A stretch of DNA of 64,000 bases, from positions 3,792,791 through 3,856,790 of the forward strand of contig NC_006370.1 of the NCBI RefSeq assembly GCF_000196255.1, written 5' to 3'. The translations under genes were made by a program, and so were the position numbers. The stretch is from Photobacterium profundum SS9. GTDB lineage: Bacteria; Pseudomonadota; Gammaproteobacteria; Enterobacterales; Vibrionaceae. This document shows, one piece after another, positions 32,436-44,156 of this stretch (position 1 is its first letter; each line of letters starts with the position of its first letter). Under the pieces are notes generated by a model. That model ran no database searches. It saw only the letters and a program-made list of their open reading frames with translations, and was not told where the DNA came from.

Positions 32436-34052
32436 ATGAACCTTAAAACAAAATTATCAGCATGCTTTGCTGTTCTCTCACTCATAATCATTTTGGTGCT
32501 ATCTACCTTTTCCTACCAAGCTTTACAAAGCAGAACACTTAACAGCCTGAATACGGAACTAACAACAGCAGCCAATGCCACCCAAAAAATTATCGGTGAT
32601 GAACGCCATGATCACCAAAACAAAGCCAACAACGATTACGACAAAATTTCCCAGAATTTGACCAGCTTCACCCAAGCCTCAGAGCTGGATTGGGTCTATT
32701 CCACCGTGATGAGAAACGGTCGGATATATTACACCTATATCAATCAAACAAAAGAAGAAGCACGTTCTGGGCACTATAAAAACTGGTACCAAGAAGAATA
32801 CAAAATCGTTCCGAAAATGCTTCGCAAAGCATTCCTGACTCAACAAATCCAATTTGAAGAGTACCAAGGTGAATACGGCCGATACCGCTCAATTTTCGTC
32901 CCGTTTCGTAACCATCAAGGAGAAACCTATGTGATAGGGGTCGATATCTCGCTGAGCGAAGTTGATGCCATGATAAACCGCGAACTCAAGAAAGTGTGTA
33001 TCACCGCAATGATCGTTTTGGCACTAGCACTAGTGGCTGCCCGCCTGATCGCCAATCAGCTTGTTGCACCAATCAATACGCTAAATGCCGTACTGCTCAA
33101 CATTGCTAATGGCGACTGGAACCTCACACAACAAGTGCCAGTGAGCAGTAAGGATGAAATCGGGGCAATGTCGCACTCGTTCAATACCTTTATGGCAGCA
33201 TTACGCCAGCGCCTAATGGAGGTTAGCCAAAGCACCGAAAGCGTTGCGGCGATCACCACCCAGCTTGAACACCTCATTCAGGCCGTCACAAAGCGCTCAA
33301 TCGAACAGGCAGAAAACGTTGGCAACAGTGCTGCGGCGATCGAAGAGTTGGCGACCAGTTCACAAAGCATTTCGGAAGTGGTCAACGGTGCCAACCAAAA
33401 AATGACCCACTTTGAACAGCATACCCAAGACACGGTCGGTGCGATCAATCATGCCGTCACCGGTATGCAAAATGTCCAACAGGAAACCAACACTGTTGCC
33501 GAAAGACTCCATCAGCTTGACAGCCGCGCCAATGATATCAACTCCATTGTTGAGGTGATCAAAGATATTGCCGACCAGACTAATCTACTGGCGCTCAATG
33601 CCGCTATCGAAGCGGCACGAGCCGGAGAGCAAGGCCGTGGGTTTGCAGTAGTGGCCGACGAAGTTCGCCAACTGTCAGAACGAACCGCCAAGGCAACGAT
33701 CGAAATAGGGTCGATGATCAATACCATTCAAAACGATACGAGTGGCGCGACTGATACGATGCAACTAGCAGTCGGTCAAGTTGATAGTTGCGTTCAATAC
33801 GCCGATGAAGCAAATCAATCACTAAATGGCTTTAGAACTGAAATTACCTCAGTAACCGAAGGCATGGAAGAAATTGCCGAGTCAGTAAAAGAGCAAGCTT
33901 TTGCCGCTGAACACTTATCATCCAATGTTGCCACACTCAGCAGCAGCGCCAATGAAAACCGCTTATCAACACAAGATGCACAACAAGGGGTAGAAGAGCT
34001 CAAGCGCAGAGCCACTGCGCTTCGTGATGTTGTGCGTTTATTCACGCTGTAA
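32436..34052 (+). CDS. Methyl-accepting chemotaxis protein paired with the racemase
   Basis: Transmembrane chemoreceptor of 538 residues. An N-terminal helix (about 7-28) is followed by a periplasmic Cache-like sensor of roughly 155 residues, a second helix, HAMP, and the signalling hairpin with tip [20 protein letters not shown]. The ATG at 32436 is preferred over 32403 because it directly precedes the basic residue and membrane helix. The following gene is a Bsr-type racemase. In V. cholerae a receptor next to bsrV (VC1313, called MCP-DRK) was reported to sense D-amino acids, so this is a candidate orthologue; that ligand is inference here. Its codons look richer in G+C than neighbouring genes. 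Confidence 0.9.
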   Translation: MNLKTKLSACFAVLSLIIILVLSTFSYQALQSRTLNSLNTELTTAANATQKIIGDERHDHQNKANNDYDKISQNLTSFTQASELDWVYSTVMRNGRIYYTYINQTKEEARSGHYKNWYQEEYKIVPKMLRKAFLTQQIQFEEYQGEYGRYRSIFVPFRNHQGETYVIGVDISLSEVDAMINRELKKVCITAMIVLALALVAARLIANQLVAPINTLNAVLLNIANGDWNLTQQVPVSSKDEIGAMSHSFNTFMAALRQRLMEVSQSTESVAAITTQLEHLIQAVTKRSIEQAENVGNSAAAIEELATSSQSISEVVNGANQKMTHFEQHTQDTVGAINHAVTGMQNVQQETNTVAERLHQLDSRANDINSIVEVIKDIADQTNLLALNAAIEAARAGEQGRGFAVVADEVRQLSERTAKATIEIGSMINTIQNDTSGATDTMQLAVGQVDSCVQYADEANQSLNGFRTEITSVTEGMEEIAESVKEQAFAAEHLSSNVATLSSSANENRLSTQDAQQGVEELKRRATALRDVVRLFTL

Positions 34053-34096
34053 CTTCACCCCGTTTTTTACATCATATATATAAAAGGAAATACATT

Positions 34097-35311
34097 TTGA
34101 AACTGAAACTTAGCCTAGTTGCTCTTGCCCTAATGGGTCAAACTACCGCCAATGCCGCCCCTCTGCTGGTCGATTTCGATAATAACGAGCGCGAAGAACG
34201 CGTTCAGTCAAGCAATGCATGGCTGGAAATCGATACCCAAGCATTTTCTGGCAACATTCAGTTACTTCAAAACCAGCTAAAAGCCGATACAAAAATCTGC
34301 GCTATCATGAAAGCCGACGCTTACGGTAATGGTATCGCAGGCCTAATGCCATCCATCATCGCCAACCAAGTGCCATGTGTTGGGATCACCAGCAACGAAG
34401 AAGCTCGTGTGGTACGTAAGCACGGTTTCATTGGCAAAATCATGCGAGTACGTGCCGCGAGCAAAAATGAAATTGAAGGCGGCCTGCAATACCAGATGGA
34501 AGAATTAATCGGTACCAAGGCACAAGCCGATCAAATCATCGAAATCGCCCGAGCAAACGGCACAACTATCCCGGTTCACCTAGCACTGAATACCTCAGGC
34601 ATGGGGCGTAACGGTCTGGATCTGACAACTTATGAAGGTCAGGTAGAAGGTGTCGAAATCGCTGGCGATCCCAATCTGGAAATCGTAGGCATGATGACCC
34701 ACTTCCCGAACGAAGGCCTTGACGAAATCAAGCGCAAGGTAAAGCGCTTCAAGGTAGAAACGAAATGGCTGATGGACAGCACCGATCTAAAGCGTAAGGA
34801 CGTCACCCTACATGTTGCCAACTCTTACATTACGCTGAACTTACCCGAAGCTCACCTAGACATGGTTCGCCCAGGCGGCATGCTTTACGGCGATTACCCA
34901 GCAACAGCACCATACCAGCGCATCGTTTCATTCAAAACACATGTTGCGTCACTGCACCACTTCCCAGCAGGCAGCACCATCGGCTACGGCAGTACCGCGG
35001 TACTAGAGCGCGATTCTGTACTGGCAAACCTTCCTATCGGCTACTCAGACGGCTTTGCCCGCTCTCTGGGTAACAAGGCAGAGGTACTGATCAACGGCCA
35101 GCGTGCTCGCGTGATGGGCATGGTATCAATGAACACCACCATGGTCGATGTCACAGACATCGTCGACGTACAGACCAACGAGGAAGTGGTTATTTTTGGC
35201 CGTCAAGGCTTTGAAGAAATCACTGGCGAAGAGACCGAAGAGAAAAGCAATCGTATTCTGCCAGAACATTACACTGTTTGGGGTGCAACCAACCCACGTA
35301 TCTACCGTTAA
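34097..35311 (+). CDS. bsr: Periplasmic broad-specificity amino-acid racemase (Bsr)
   Basis: PLP-dependent alanine-racemase-fold enzyme that makes non-canonical D-amino acids in the periplasm. A signal peptide (about 20 residues, ending ANAA) distinguishes it from cytoplasmic Alr. The PLP lysine lies in the conserved IMKADAYGNG motif. The C-terminal domain has TIGYGSTAVLERDS and GMVSMNTTMVDV. The length of 404 residues fits V. cholerae BsrV (409). The TTG start is supported by an AAGGAA site seven bases upstream. It begins 44 bases after the chemoreceptor gene and is probably co-transcribed. Nothing resembling a T-rich terminator follows directly. Confidence 0.9.
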   Translation: MKLKLSLVALALMGQTTANAAPLLVDFDNNEREERVQSSNAWLEIDTQAFSGNIQLLQNQLKADTKICAIMKADAYGNGIAGLMPSIIANQVPCVGITSNEEARVVRKHGFIGKIMRVRAASKNEIEGGLQYQMEELIGTKAQADQIIEIARANGTTIPVHLALNTSGMGRNGLDLTTYEGQVEGVEIAGDPNLEIVGMMTHFPNEGLDEIKRKVKRFKVETKWLMDSTDLKRKDVTLHVANSYITLNLPEAHLDMVRPGGMLYGDYPATAPYQRIVSFKTHVASLHHFPAGSTIGYGSTAVLERDSVLANLPIGYSDGFARSLGNKAEVLINGQRARVMGMVSMNTTMVDVTDIVDVQTNEEVVIFGRQGFEEITGEETEEKSNRILPEHYTVWGATNPRIYR

Positions 35312-35390
35312 TTTCTGGCTCACATAACTTCAAGGCCAGCAACATGCTGGCCCTTACCATTTGCCTCCTTCAAGGCAACAAAGAAAGATC

Positions 35391-35495
35391 CACGCATATT
35401 AATCACGCCAATGAGATTAATGATAAACGAACCAAAACAATGAAAAAACTCAAACTCGTAAATGTTATCCGGCTTAATCAAGAGGTATTATTGCC
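35391..35495 (+). pseudogene. Degenerate internal fragment of epmB
   Basis: The frame encodes [20 protein letters not shown] and then LVNVIRLNQEVLL, clearly related to residues of intact EpmB ([33 protein letters not shown]) encoded at about 31880-31980. DNA similarity is obvious but interrupted by many substitutions, and only about 35 codons remain. It lies just after bsr, so the chemoreceptor-racemase pair is bracketed by epmB and an epmB fragment. Confidence 0.8.
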
Positions 35496-35896
35496 ACCAG
35501 TACCTACACTCATCCATGTTATTTCTTTCCTTTGCAATTCTTCTTTTCATTGAAGCACACCACTTAAGCCATAAAACACCAAAAAGCTGAACCAAATCAA
35601 AAAGAGTATTGCAACCCAAAAAAAATAGCATGTAAGTCATTGTTATTAATAGACCGTACAGCTTGTACAGCTTTTAGATCATTATAACTCAAAAGCTTTT
35701 TACACTTTAACGCAACAATCTTAACTAGTGATATTTATTAAAACGATAAAAAAATATCATCGCCACATCTATCGATTTTTTTTACGATTAAGAGCATAGT
35801 CGCCGCTTATTCAGTATTGCCATTATTCGGTAAATTGAAGTTCGCCAAACTTCCACACTGATCCCATATCACTCTTTATAAGTCGCGAGAAACGCA
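35496..35896. other. Gene-free region upstream of rimK
   Basis: Very AT-rich, with no coding sequence. It contains a directly repeated GTACAGCTT (35656-35664 and 35665-35673) that recurs in other gaps of the window, and must contain the rimK promoter. Confidence 0.4.
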
Positions 35897-36802
35897 ATGA
35901 AAATTGGCATTCTGTCCCAGAACGAAACCCTATACTCAACCCGTCGTTTACGTGAAGCGTGTGAAGCTCGTGGTCATGAAGCGGTTATCATTAATGCCCT
36001 GCGTTGTTATATGAATATCAACTCGGTACAGCCTTCTATTCATTTTGAAGGTAATGATTTAACAGGTTTTGACGCCATCATTCCACGTATTGGTGCAGAC
36101 ATAACATTTTATGGCTGTTCGGTATTACGTCAATTTGAAATGATGGATGTGTTCTCGGTGAATCAGTCGATTGCCATTTCACGTTCTCGTGACAAGCTAC
36201 GCTCTTTACAATTATTAAGCCGTAAAGGTGTCGGCATGCCGATCACTGGCTTTGCCAGCAAACCAGACGATGTGCCCGATTTAATTAAAATGGTCGGTGG
36301 TGCGCCACTGGTCATTAAATTATTAGAAGGCACTCAAGGTATTGGGGTGGTATTGGCTGAAACCCAAACGGCTGCAGAAAGTGTTATTGAAGCTTTCATG
36401 GGGCTGAAAGCCAACATCATGGTGCAGGAATACATTAAAGAAGCAGGCGGTGCCGATATTCGCTGTTTCGTGATTGGTGATAAAGTCATTGCAACCATGA
36501 AACGCCAAGCAGCTGACGGAGAGTTTCGTTCGAATTTACACCGTGGTGGCAGCGCATCTTTAGTACGTATTACGCCAGAAGAACGCAAAACAGCAGTCGC
36601 AGCGGCAAAAGCGATGGGATTAAGCGTGGCAGGGGTTGATTTACTTCGCTCTGAACGCGGCCCGCTAATTATGGAAGTTAACTCATCACCTGGTCTTGAA
36701 GGTATTGAAGCGGCAACAGAAAAAGATATCGCCGGTATGATTATCGAATATATCGAAAAAAATGCCGCAAAGAAAAATCGCCGTCATTTACAATATCAGT
36801 AA
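35897..36802 (+). CDS. rimK: Ribosomal protein S6--L-glutamate ligase RimK
   Basis: ATP-grasp enzyme that adds glutamate residues to the C-terminus of ribosomal protein S6. The 301-residue protein has the family N-terminal domain ([18 protein letters not shown]). The ATP-grasp fold includes [18 protein letters not shown] and the FRSNLHRGG and [13 protein letters not shown] metal/nucleotide motifs. Length matches the E. coli enzyme (300). It is a single gene with its own terminator. Confidence 0.96.
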   Translation: MKIGILSQNETLYSTRRLREACEARGHEAVIINALRCYMNINSVQPSIHFEGNDLTGFDAIIPRIGADITFYGCSVLRQFEMMDVFSVNQSIAISRSRDKLRSLQLLSRKGVGMPITGFASKPDDVPDLIKMVGGAPLVIKLLEGTQGIGVVLAETQTAAESVIEAFMGLKANIMVQEYIKEAGGADIRCFVIGDKVIATMKRQAADGEFRSNLHRGGSASLVRITPEERKTAVAAAKAMGLSVAGVDLLRSERGPLIMEVNSSPGLEGIEAATEKDIAGMIIEYIEKNAAKKNRRHLQYQ

Positions 36803-36856
36803 AGTTAGCCTCAAACTTATCGACGAATGCCTTAGCCTTACTATTCGATCTAATTA

Positions 36857-36890
36857 AAAGCAGCTGTTACTGGCTGCTTTTCTTTTTTAT
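36857..36890 (+). terminator. Intrinsic terminator of rimK
   Basis: AAAAGCAGC / GCTGCTTTT stem followed by CTTTTTT. Confidence 0.85.
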
Positions 36891-37743
36891 ATAGCCCCCC
36901 TTCTGCAACACTCCACTGAGTTCTTCATACCTTGTTTTATCCGCTATTCCGCAGTTAACCACACATTCAAGTCGCCGTGCACCTTTTTCAATGAAAATCA
37001 TCAAAAAGGTGAACAAAAATAAAACCCACAACCAAAACCTCAATAATTACACATAAGTGATTGATATGATGCTATTTAATCTCACGTACAGCTTTTCTAG
37101 CTAATTCAAAAGTGAACTGAATACAGGTATTTTAAATCATTAATAGCTAGATGATCTCAAAGCCAAAACTAGTACAACAAAGAGCCACATAAACACCTAA
37201 AACATGAACGAAAATAACAAATCATTAAATACACAAAATCACCTATGTAAACTACTGATTTAAAACAAATAAAAAAATGTACTGCTTTTTTAGCTTTTTC
37301 ACGCGTTAAGGGTGTGGTACTTTTTATACTTAGGGAGGATAAAAACAACGATATACTTTTTACAAACGAAATGACGTACATATTTACTGACAACAAACAG
37401 CAAAAAGGTGACCAGATTCGACACGGAGGATTTACAATTTAAATCAACACCTTAACCTACTGTTTTTATTGTATATTATTTACTGTGCAGCTTTTCGAGA
37501 AATTTGACTAGTCAGCCTACCAGTAGATTTGTGATTGCAAATCATCCTATCTACAGCGATTAAAACCTTGAGCTAGCTTGTTGGTAAAGCACTTACGTCA
37601 GATATTGATACTTATCTTGATTGATATAATTGCGGGCTTGTACAGCTATTGGTGAATCAATATTGACGTTATAAAATGGTACTTTTATTGAAAATAACTA
37701 ATGGCCGCATCGAATAAACACAAAATACAATGCAACAGGTACA
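36891..37743. other. Gene-free AT-rich stretch between rimK and groEL
   Basis: About 850 bases without a credible gene. It holds a strong stem-loop at 36980-37011 (CACCTTTTT / AAAAAGGTG) and three GTACAGCT-like motifs (37086, 37485, 37640) preceded by -10-like AT-rich stretches such as TATAAT at 37625-37630. An isolated purine-rich AGGGAGGA at 37331-37338 has no suitable start codon behind it. A small RNA is possible but not demonstrated. Confidence 0.4.
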
Positions 37744-37775
37744 AAAAAACCCGCCATAAGACGGGTTCTTTTTTA
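37744..37775 (-). terminator. Intrinsic terminator of groESL
   Basis: On the minus strand AACCCGTC-TTAT-GGCGGGTT is followed by a run of seven T. Confidence 0.85.
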
Positions 37776-37835
37776 TCAGTGGTTATTTACAGCACAATGA
37801 TCAACACCATGTTGTTAATAACGACAGAATGATGA

Positions 37836-39503
<1,668 letters not shown>

Positions 39504-39529
39504 TTAATTATTTATTTAAAGTGAACGGA

Positions 39530-39820
39530 TTATTCAACGATTGCCATGATGTCATTTTCAGACATGATCAGGACTTCTTTACCATCAATCTTTTCTGACT
39601 TAGTGCCGTAGCCTTCAGCAAAGATAACAGTATCACCAACTTTAACGTCCAACTCTTGAACGGTGCCATTTTCTAGAATGCGGCCTTTGCCTACAGCTAG
39701 TACAACACCACGTGTTGATTTTTCGGCAGCAGAACCAGTTAGCACAATGCCACCAGCAGACTTAGATTCAACTTCTTGGCGTTCAACGATAACTCGGTCA
39801 TGTAAAGGACGAATGTTCAT
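39530..39820 (-). CDS. groS: Co-chaperonin GroES (10 kDa)
   Basis: Heptameric lid of GroEL. The open frame starts 21 codons earlier, but the ATG at 39820 gives the family N-terminus [14 protein letters not shown] and 96 residues. The mobile loop ([15 protein letters not shown]) is intact. It is co-transcribed with groEL from an upstream heat-shock-like promoter. Confidence 0.98.
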   Translation of the reverse strand: MNIRPLHDRVIVERQEVESKSAGGIVLTGSAAEKSTRGVVLAVGKGRILENGTVQELDVKVGDTVIFAEGYGTKSEKIDGKEVLIMSENDIMAIVE

Positions 39821-39905
39821 TGGTCGTCTCTCCTGATTGGGTAAGATCCATGGGATATAAACAAGTAGCACACTAGAGGTCACTTACTTGTCCTGTTAAG
39901 TACAC

Positions 39906-39933
39906 ATGTTGGGTCGTTTTTCAGGATCCCAAG
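39906..39933 (-). promoter_or_regulatory. Candidate sigma32 heat-shock promoter of groESL
   Basis: On the minus strand CTTGGGA, 13 bases, then CCCAACAT. This resembles the sigma32 consensus CTTGAAA-N13/14-CCCCATNT with several mismatches. The position, about 85 bases upstream of groES, fits. Confidence 0.5.
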
Positions 39934-40030
39934 CCCTAAGCACTAAATATTACGAAAATAACCCCGAGATTTTTTGCCCGATCACACTCTTTGCTTTAGG
40001 GTAATCGTGCGAATCAAATTCGAGACCATT

Positions 40031-41416
40031 ATGTTAAAAGAAAAAAGGTCCCTGTCGGTAATCCAAAAGACCATAAATCAACGCCCCGACAAACACGGGC
40101 TGCTATCTGATCCTATCGCCGATGTACTGCGCCGCCTTACTGTACCTATGGTATTTGGTATGGTCGCAATCTTAATGTTCAACTTAGTTGATACTTTTTT
40201 TATCTCATTATTAGGCACTGATGCACTGGCTGCTGTCAGCTTCACCTTTCCTGTTACCTTTGCGGTAAATTGCATCACGATGGGGGTCAGCGTTGGTATT
40301 TCAACTAACATTGGGCGCTTATTAGGTAAAGGCGATACACATTCAGCAGCACGCTTTGCCAGTCATGGCATGCTATTAGCCGTCATACTGGTTATTGCAG
40401 CATCAAGCTTAGGCATCAGCACGATTGAACCGTTGTTTTCACTCATTGGCGCAAGCCCTGATTTATTGCCCGTGATCAGTGAATACATGAGCATTTGGTA
40501 TTTGGCGATCCCATTGCTGGTTATTCCGATGGCTGGAAATAGTGCGATTCGTGCAACTGGTGATACTAAAACGCCGGCGAAGATCATGATGTTGGCAGGT
40601 TTGATCAATGGCGCGCTCGATCCTTTATTGATCTTTGGCTACGGACCGTTTCCTGAATTAGGGGTAAAAGGCGCAGCGATTGCCAGTGGCATAAGCTGGG
40701 CATTCGCTCTGCTTTATTCGCTCTTTATTTTAATTTACCGAGAGAAACTGCTAGCAAAACCGAAACCAGCATTACTGCTTAATGATTGGAAAAAGGTGAT
40801 GCAAATTGGTATGCCTGCTGGGCTATCCAATGCGTTAAATCCGCTATCTGGTGCATTACTTATGTGGCTACTTGCCACGCAAGGCACAACATCTGTTGCG
40901 GCTTATGGTGCAGCAATGCGCATTGAATCATTACTGGTCATTACTATGATGGCGTTAGGCTCTGCATTAATGCCCTTCATGGCGCAAAACTTAGGGGCCG
41001 ATAAACCAGAGCGTGCATTTAAAGCCCTGTTCACCGCCATGCGGTTTGCCATTATTTTCCAGTTGTTAATTTTCGTGATGATGGTTCCGCTCAGTTGGCC
41101 GTTATCAGCCTTATTCAGCCAAGATGTCGCTGTGCAAAAGCAATTATGGCATTACTTGATAGTGGTACCGATCAGCTACGGGCTTCAAGCTGTGTGTATG
41201 TTATTAATTAGTGCTTTAAATGCGATGCACAAATCAATGCATGCCCTTGTGTGGAATTTATTACGCTTATTCGGCTTTTTATTACCTGCGGCATGGTTAG
41301 GCTGCCAGCTTAATGGCACTGCAGGATTATTTATAGGTGTTACCGTTGCCAATATCATCAGCGGTGTTTGTGCTTATTTATATGCTGTACACATACGTAA
41401 ACAAGCAGGATTTTAA
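40031..41416 (+). CDS. MATE-family multidrug efflux transporter
   Basis: Inner-membrane cation antiporter exporting drugs or other cationic organic compounds. The protein is 461 residues with about twelve hydrophobic helices in two MatE repeats. The first begins near PMVFGMVAILMFNLVDTFFI and the second near IGMPAGLSNALNPLSGALL. The ATG at 40031 is chosen over 39974 because the conserved part starts after it and the earlier start falls in the groES promoter region. The subfamily (DinF/VmrA-like versus NorM) was not resolved. Confidence 0.88.
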   Translation: MLKEKRSLSVIQKTINQRPDKHGLLSDPIADVLRRLTVPMVFGMVAILMFNLVDTFFISLLGTDALAAVSFTFPVTFAVNCITMGVSVGISTNIGRLLGKGDTHSAARFASHGMLLAVILVIAASSLGISTIEPLFSLIGASPDLLPVISEYMSIWYLAIPLLVIPMAGNSAIRATGDTKTPAKIMMLAGLINGALDPLLIFGYGPFPELGVKGAAIASGISWAFALLYSLFILIYREKLLAKPKPALLLNDWKKVMQIGMPAGLSNALNPLSGALLMWLLATQGTTSVAAYGAAMRIESLLVITMMALGSALMPFMAQNLGADKPERAFKALFTAMRFAIIFQLLIFVMMVPLSWPLSALFSQDVAVQKQLWHYLIVVPISYGLQAVCMLLISALNAMHKSMHALVWNLLRLFGFLLPAAWLGCQLNGTAGLFIGVTVANIISGVCAYLYAVHIRKQAGF

Positions 41417-41473
41417 ACATATCACGATACAAAAAATAACGCCTTTTCGCTTAAAATATGTGAATAGCATGAA

Positions 41474-41503
41474 CAAAAAAAGCAGCCAATGGCTGCTTTT
41501 TTA
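41474..41503. terminator. Bidirectional intrinsic terminator
   Basis: AAAAAAAGCAGCC-AAT-GGCTGCTTTTTT lies between the convergent MATE gene (plus) and fxsA (minus). A runs on one side and T runs on the other allow use in both directions. Confidence 0.88.
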
Positions 41504-41545
41504 TTGCGTCGAGTCATACGCTGTTCAGCGTTTGTATTCGATAAA

Positions 41546-42121
41546 CTAATTCAAACGATTATTCTGGTCGTTGTTTTTATCGTCTTTACGTTCAAACTCA
41601 CCATCAAACACATCACCGTCTCGATTGTCAGTATTACGAGTCTCTTGACTACGCTGTTGCTCAAAAGGATCGGCACCATCGAATGGACCTTGCTGACCAA
41701 ATGGACTTTGATTGTCAAACCCCTGACCGCCACCAAACCCTGCCGAGAAACCAGAACCCATGCCGTTTACTTTTACTCGGCTCATTAATTGCTTCGCAAG
41801 CATGGCGCGGGGTGCAGGCAATAACACAAGCATTCCCAATGCATCAGTCATAAAGCCTGGAGTTAATAGCAATACGCCCGCAACAGCCAACATAACACCT
41901 TCAACAATTTGTTGAGCCGGTATTTCACCTTGTTGTAATCGGCTTTGAACAGACATCAAGGTCGCAATACCTTGGCTGCGAACTAATGACGCCCCCACAA
42001 CGGCTGTTACCAATACGAAAGCAAGGGTTGGCCATAAACCAAAGAAACCACCCACTTGAACAAACAATCCAATTTCAACGATAGGAACAAGAATAAATAG
42101 AAACAGCAATACAGGAAACAC
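41546..42121 (-). CDS. fxsA: FxsA-family membrane protein
   Basis: Small inner-membrane protein; in E. coli its overproduction relieves phage T7 exclusion by F plasmids, but its normal role is unknown. The 191-residue protein has two to three membrane segments in the first 110 residues (FPVLLFLFILVPIVEIGLF, TLAFVLVTAVVGASLV and a hydrophobic stretch around ALGMLVLLPAPRAML). A Gly/Gln/Asp-rich, probably disordered C-terminal tail follows. It is divergent from aspA, as in E. coli. Confidence 0.93.
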   Translation of the reverse strand: MFPVLLFLFILVPIVEIGLFVQVGGFFGLWPTLAFVLVTAVVGASLVRSQGIATLMSVQSRLQQGEIPAQQIVEGVMLAVAGVLLLTPGFMTDALGMLVLLPAPRAMLAKQLMSRVKVNGMGSGFSAGFGGGQGFDNQSPFGQQGPFDGADPFEQQRSQETRNTDNRDGDVFDGEFERKDDKNNDQNNRLN

Positions 42122-42573
42122 AGCTTACCTCTTAGGAGTCGTTGATCACTTACAGGTAACACTTCATCACCGAAGTATTACTAAAAAGATATTAAATTTT
42201 ATCCGTACATTAACTATGGGGCTATTTTGGCATTTTTCAACCAAATAGACGCGAAGCTACCCCGCATTATTCGTTACCAATCGTAAACACACACTTCATT
42301 CACAATTAATTACATTCCTTCATTTATCATCATGATTGAGAGCCTAACCATTAACAGTATTTGTGAAGAAGATCTCATTACTGTGCAAATGTTTTCATGT
42401 GCTTCAAAAAAGTGATCTCGGTTATGGTTTTACCACTAAAGGGGAGTATTATCGGCAGCAAATAAGGTGTCAGGAACGATCATCTAGCCAAAACTTCTGC
42501 GGAATGGATTCTTATTCAGAACTGGCTCAAAGTTTGAATTTTTATTAGCAGATTCCCCATAAAGGCTATATTT
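42122..42573. other. fxsA-aspA intergenic region with possible CRP site
   Basis: No coding sequence is supported. TGTGA-AGAAGA-TCTCA at 42362-42377 matches the CRP core with one mismatch and could control aspA, which is CRP-dependent in E. coli. A weak AAGG precedes the aspA start. Confidence 0.45.
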
Positions 42574-44034
42574 ATGTCTCAGATGATTGATCTTGAAAAG
42601 AATGAAGCAACTCTAAATGTTGCTACTCGCATTGAAGAAGATTTACTTGGTGAACGTCACGTTCCTGCTGACGCTTACTGGGGTATCCACACACTTCGCG
42701 CTGTTGAAAACTTCAACATCTCAAACACTACAATTTCTGACGTTCCTGATTTTGTTCGCGGTATGGTTTTCACTAAGAAAGCAGCTGCAATGGCGAACAA
42801 AGAGCTAGGCGCTATTCCTTCAGAAGTTGGTAACTACATCATCCAAGCATGTGATTTAATTCTAGACACTGGTAAGTGTATGGATCAATTCCCGTCTGAT
42901 GTTTACCAAGGCGGTGCTGGTACGTCAGTGAACATGAACACAAACGAAGTTATTGCCAACCTTGCTCTTGAACTGATGGGCAAAGACAAAGGCGAATACG
43001 ACGTCGTTAACCCTAATGATCACGTAAACAAATCGCAATCAACTAACTGTGCGTACCCAACAGGCTTCCGTGTTGCTGTATACAACAGCATCATGACAAT
43101 GATTGAAGCTATTGATTACCTAAAAGGTGCTTTCGACGCGAAAGATAAAGAATTCGCAGGCGTTCTAAAGATGGGTCGTACTCAGCTTCAAGATGCTGTA
43201 CCAATGACTGTTGGTCAAGAGTTCCACGCGTACTCAGTTCTTCTTAAAGAAGAAATCAAAAACCTTAAGTACACAGCAGATCTTCTACTTGAAGTGAACT
43301 TAGGTGCAACAGCTATCGGTACTGGCTTAAACGCAGCGACTGGTTACCAAGAACTTGCTGTTCAGCGTCTTGCTGAAATCACTGGTCTACCATGTACACC
43401 AGCAGAAGATTTAATCGAAGCAACGTCTGACTGTGGCGCATACGTAATGATCCACGGTGCTCTTAAGCGTACTGCAGTTAAACTGTCTAAGATTTGTAAC
43501 GACTTACGTCTACTTTCTTCTGGTCCTCGTACAGGTTTGAACGAACTAAACCTACCAGAAATGCAGGCTGGTTCTTCTATCATGCCAGCTAAAGTAAACC
43601 CAGTAATTCCTGAAGTAGTTAACCAAGTTTGCTTCAAGGTTATTGGTAACGACACAACAATTACTTTCGCAGCAGAAGCTGGTCAGCTTCAGTTGAACGT
43701 AATGGAACCTGTTATCGGTCAAGCACTGTTCGAATCTATTTCACTTCTGAAAAACGCTTGTGTAACTCTACGTGATAAGTGCGTATCGGGTATCACAGTG
43801 AATAAAGAAGTATGTGAAAGTTACGTATTTAACTCAATCGGTATCGTGACTTACCTAAACCCATTCATTGGCCACCACGAAGGTGACATTGTTGGTAAGA
43901 TTTGTGCTGAAACAGGTAAAAACGTACGCGAAGTTGTACTTGAGCGTGGTCTTCTAACGGAAGAGCAACTAGACGACATCTTCTCGGTACAAAACCTAAT
44001 GCACCCAGAATACAAAGCGAAGCGTTATAACTAA
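42574..44034 (+). CDS. aspA: Aspartate ammonia-lyase (aspartase)
   Basis: Converts L-aspartate to fumarate and ammonia, feeding fumarate to the Frd reductase anaerobically. The 486-residue protein belongs to the aspartase/fumarase superfamily. The signature loop [12 protein letters not shown] contains the catalytic serine. [14 protein letters not shown] and [12 protein letters not shown] are also intact. The N-terminal extension of about eight residues relative to E. coli AspA (478) follows from the ATG at 42574. dcuA lies 122 bases downstream. Confidence 0.97.
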   Translation: MSQMIDLEKNEATLNVATRIEEDLLGERHVPADAYWGIHTLRAVENFNISNTTISDVPDFVRGMVFTKKAAAMANKELGAIPSEVGNYIIQACDLILDTGKCMDQFPSDVYQGGAGTSVNMNTNEVIANLALELMGKDKGEYDVVNPNDHVNKSQSTNCAYPTGFRVAVYNSIMTMIEAIDYLKGAFDAKDKEFAGVLKMGRTQLQDAVPMTVGQEFHAYSVLLKEEIKNLKYTADLLLEVNLGATAIGTGLNAATGYQELAVQRLAEITGLPCTPAEDLIEATSDCGAYVMIHGALKRTAVKLSKICNDLRLLSSGPRTGLNELNLPEMQAGSSIMPAKVNPVIPEVVNQVCFKVIGNDTTITFAAEAGQLQLNVMEPVIGQALFESISLLKNACVTLRDKCVSGITVNKEVCESYVFNSIGIVTYLNPFIGHHEGDIVGKICAETGKNVREVVLERGLLTEEQLDDIFSVQNLMHPEYKAKRYN

Positions 44035-44064
44035 TAATAATTAACGTAACCGCTAAATAATAAA

Positions 44065-44089
44065 GCGGGTTTTCAGGAAGAAAATCCGC
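44065..44089 (+). other. Stem-loop between aspA and dcuA
   Basis: GCGGGTTTTC / GAAAATCCGC forms a 10-base stem with one mismatch. No T tract follows directly, so it may be a processing or mRNA-stability element within an aspA-dcuA transcript rather than a terminator. Confidence 0.5.
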
Positions 44090-44156
44090 GCCTCCTTGCT
44101 ACAAAATTCCCATTTATTTTTTATTTATTTTTTAACTTAAAGACAGGACAAATCTA

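Noticed and set aside
37169..37396. 75-codon minus-strand frame between rimK and groEL
   Set aside because: No ribosome-binding site, no recognisable domain, and a composition typical of AT-rich non-coding DNA.
37371..37442. 23-codon frame downstream of an AGGGAGGA sequence
   Set aside because: The purine-rich site is more than 30 bases from the ATG, and the peptide has no features, so translation is not supported.
42363..42548. 61-codon frame upstream of aspA
   Set aside because: It lies in the aspA leader, overlaps the possible CRP site and shows no similarity to a known protein.
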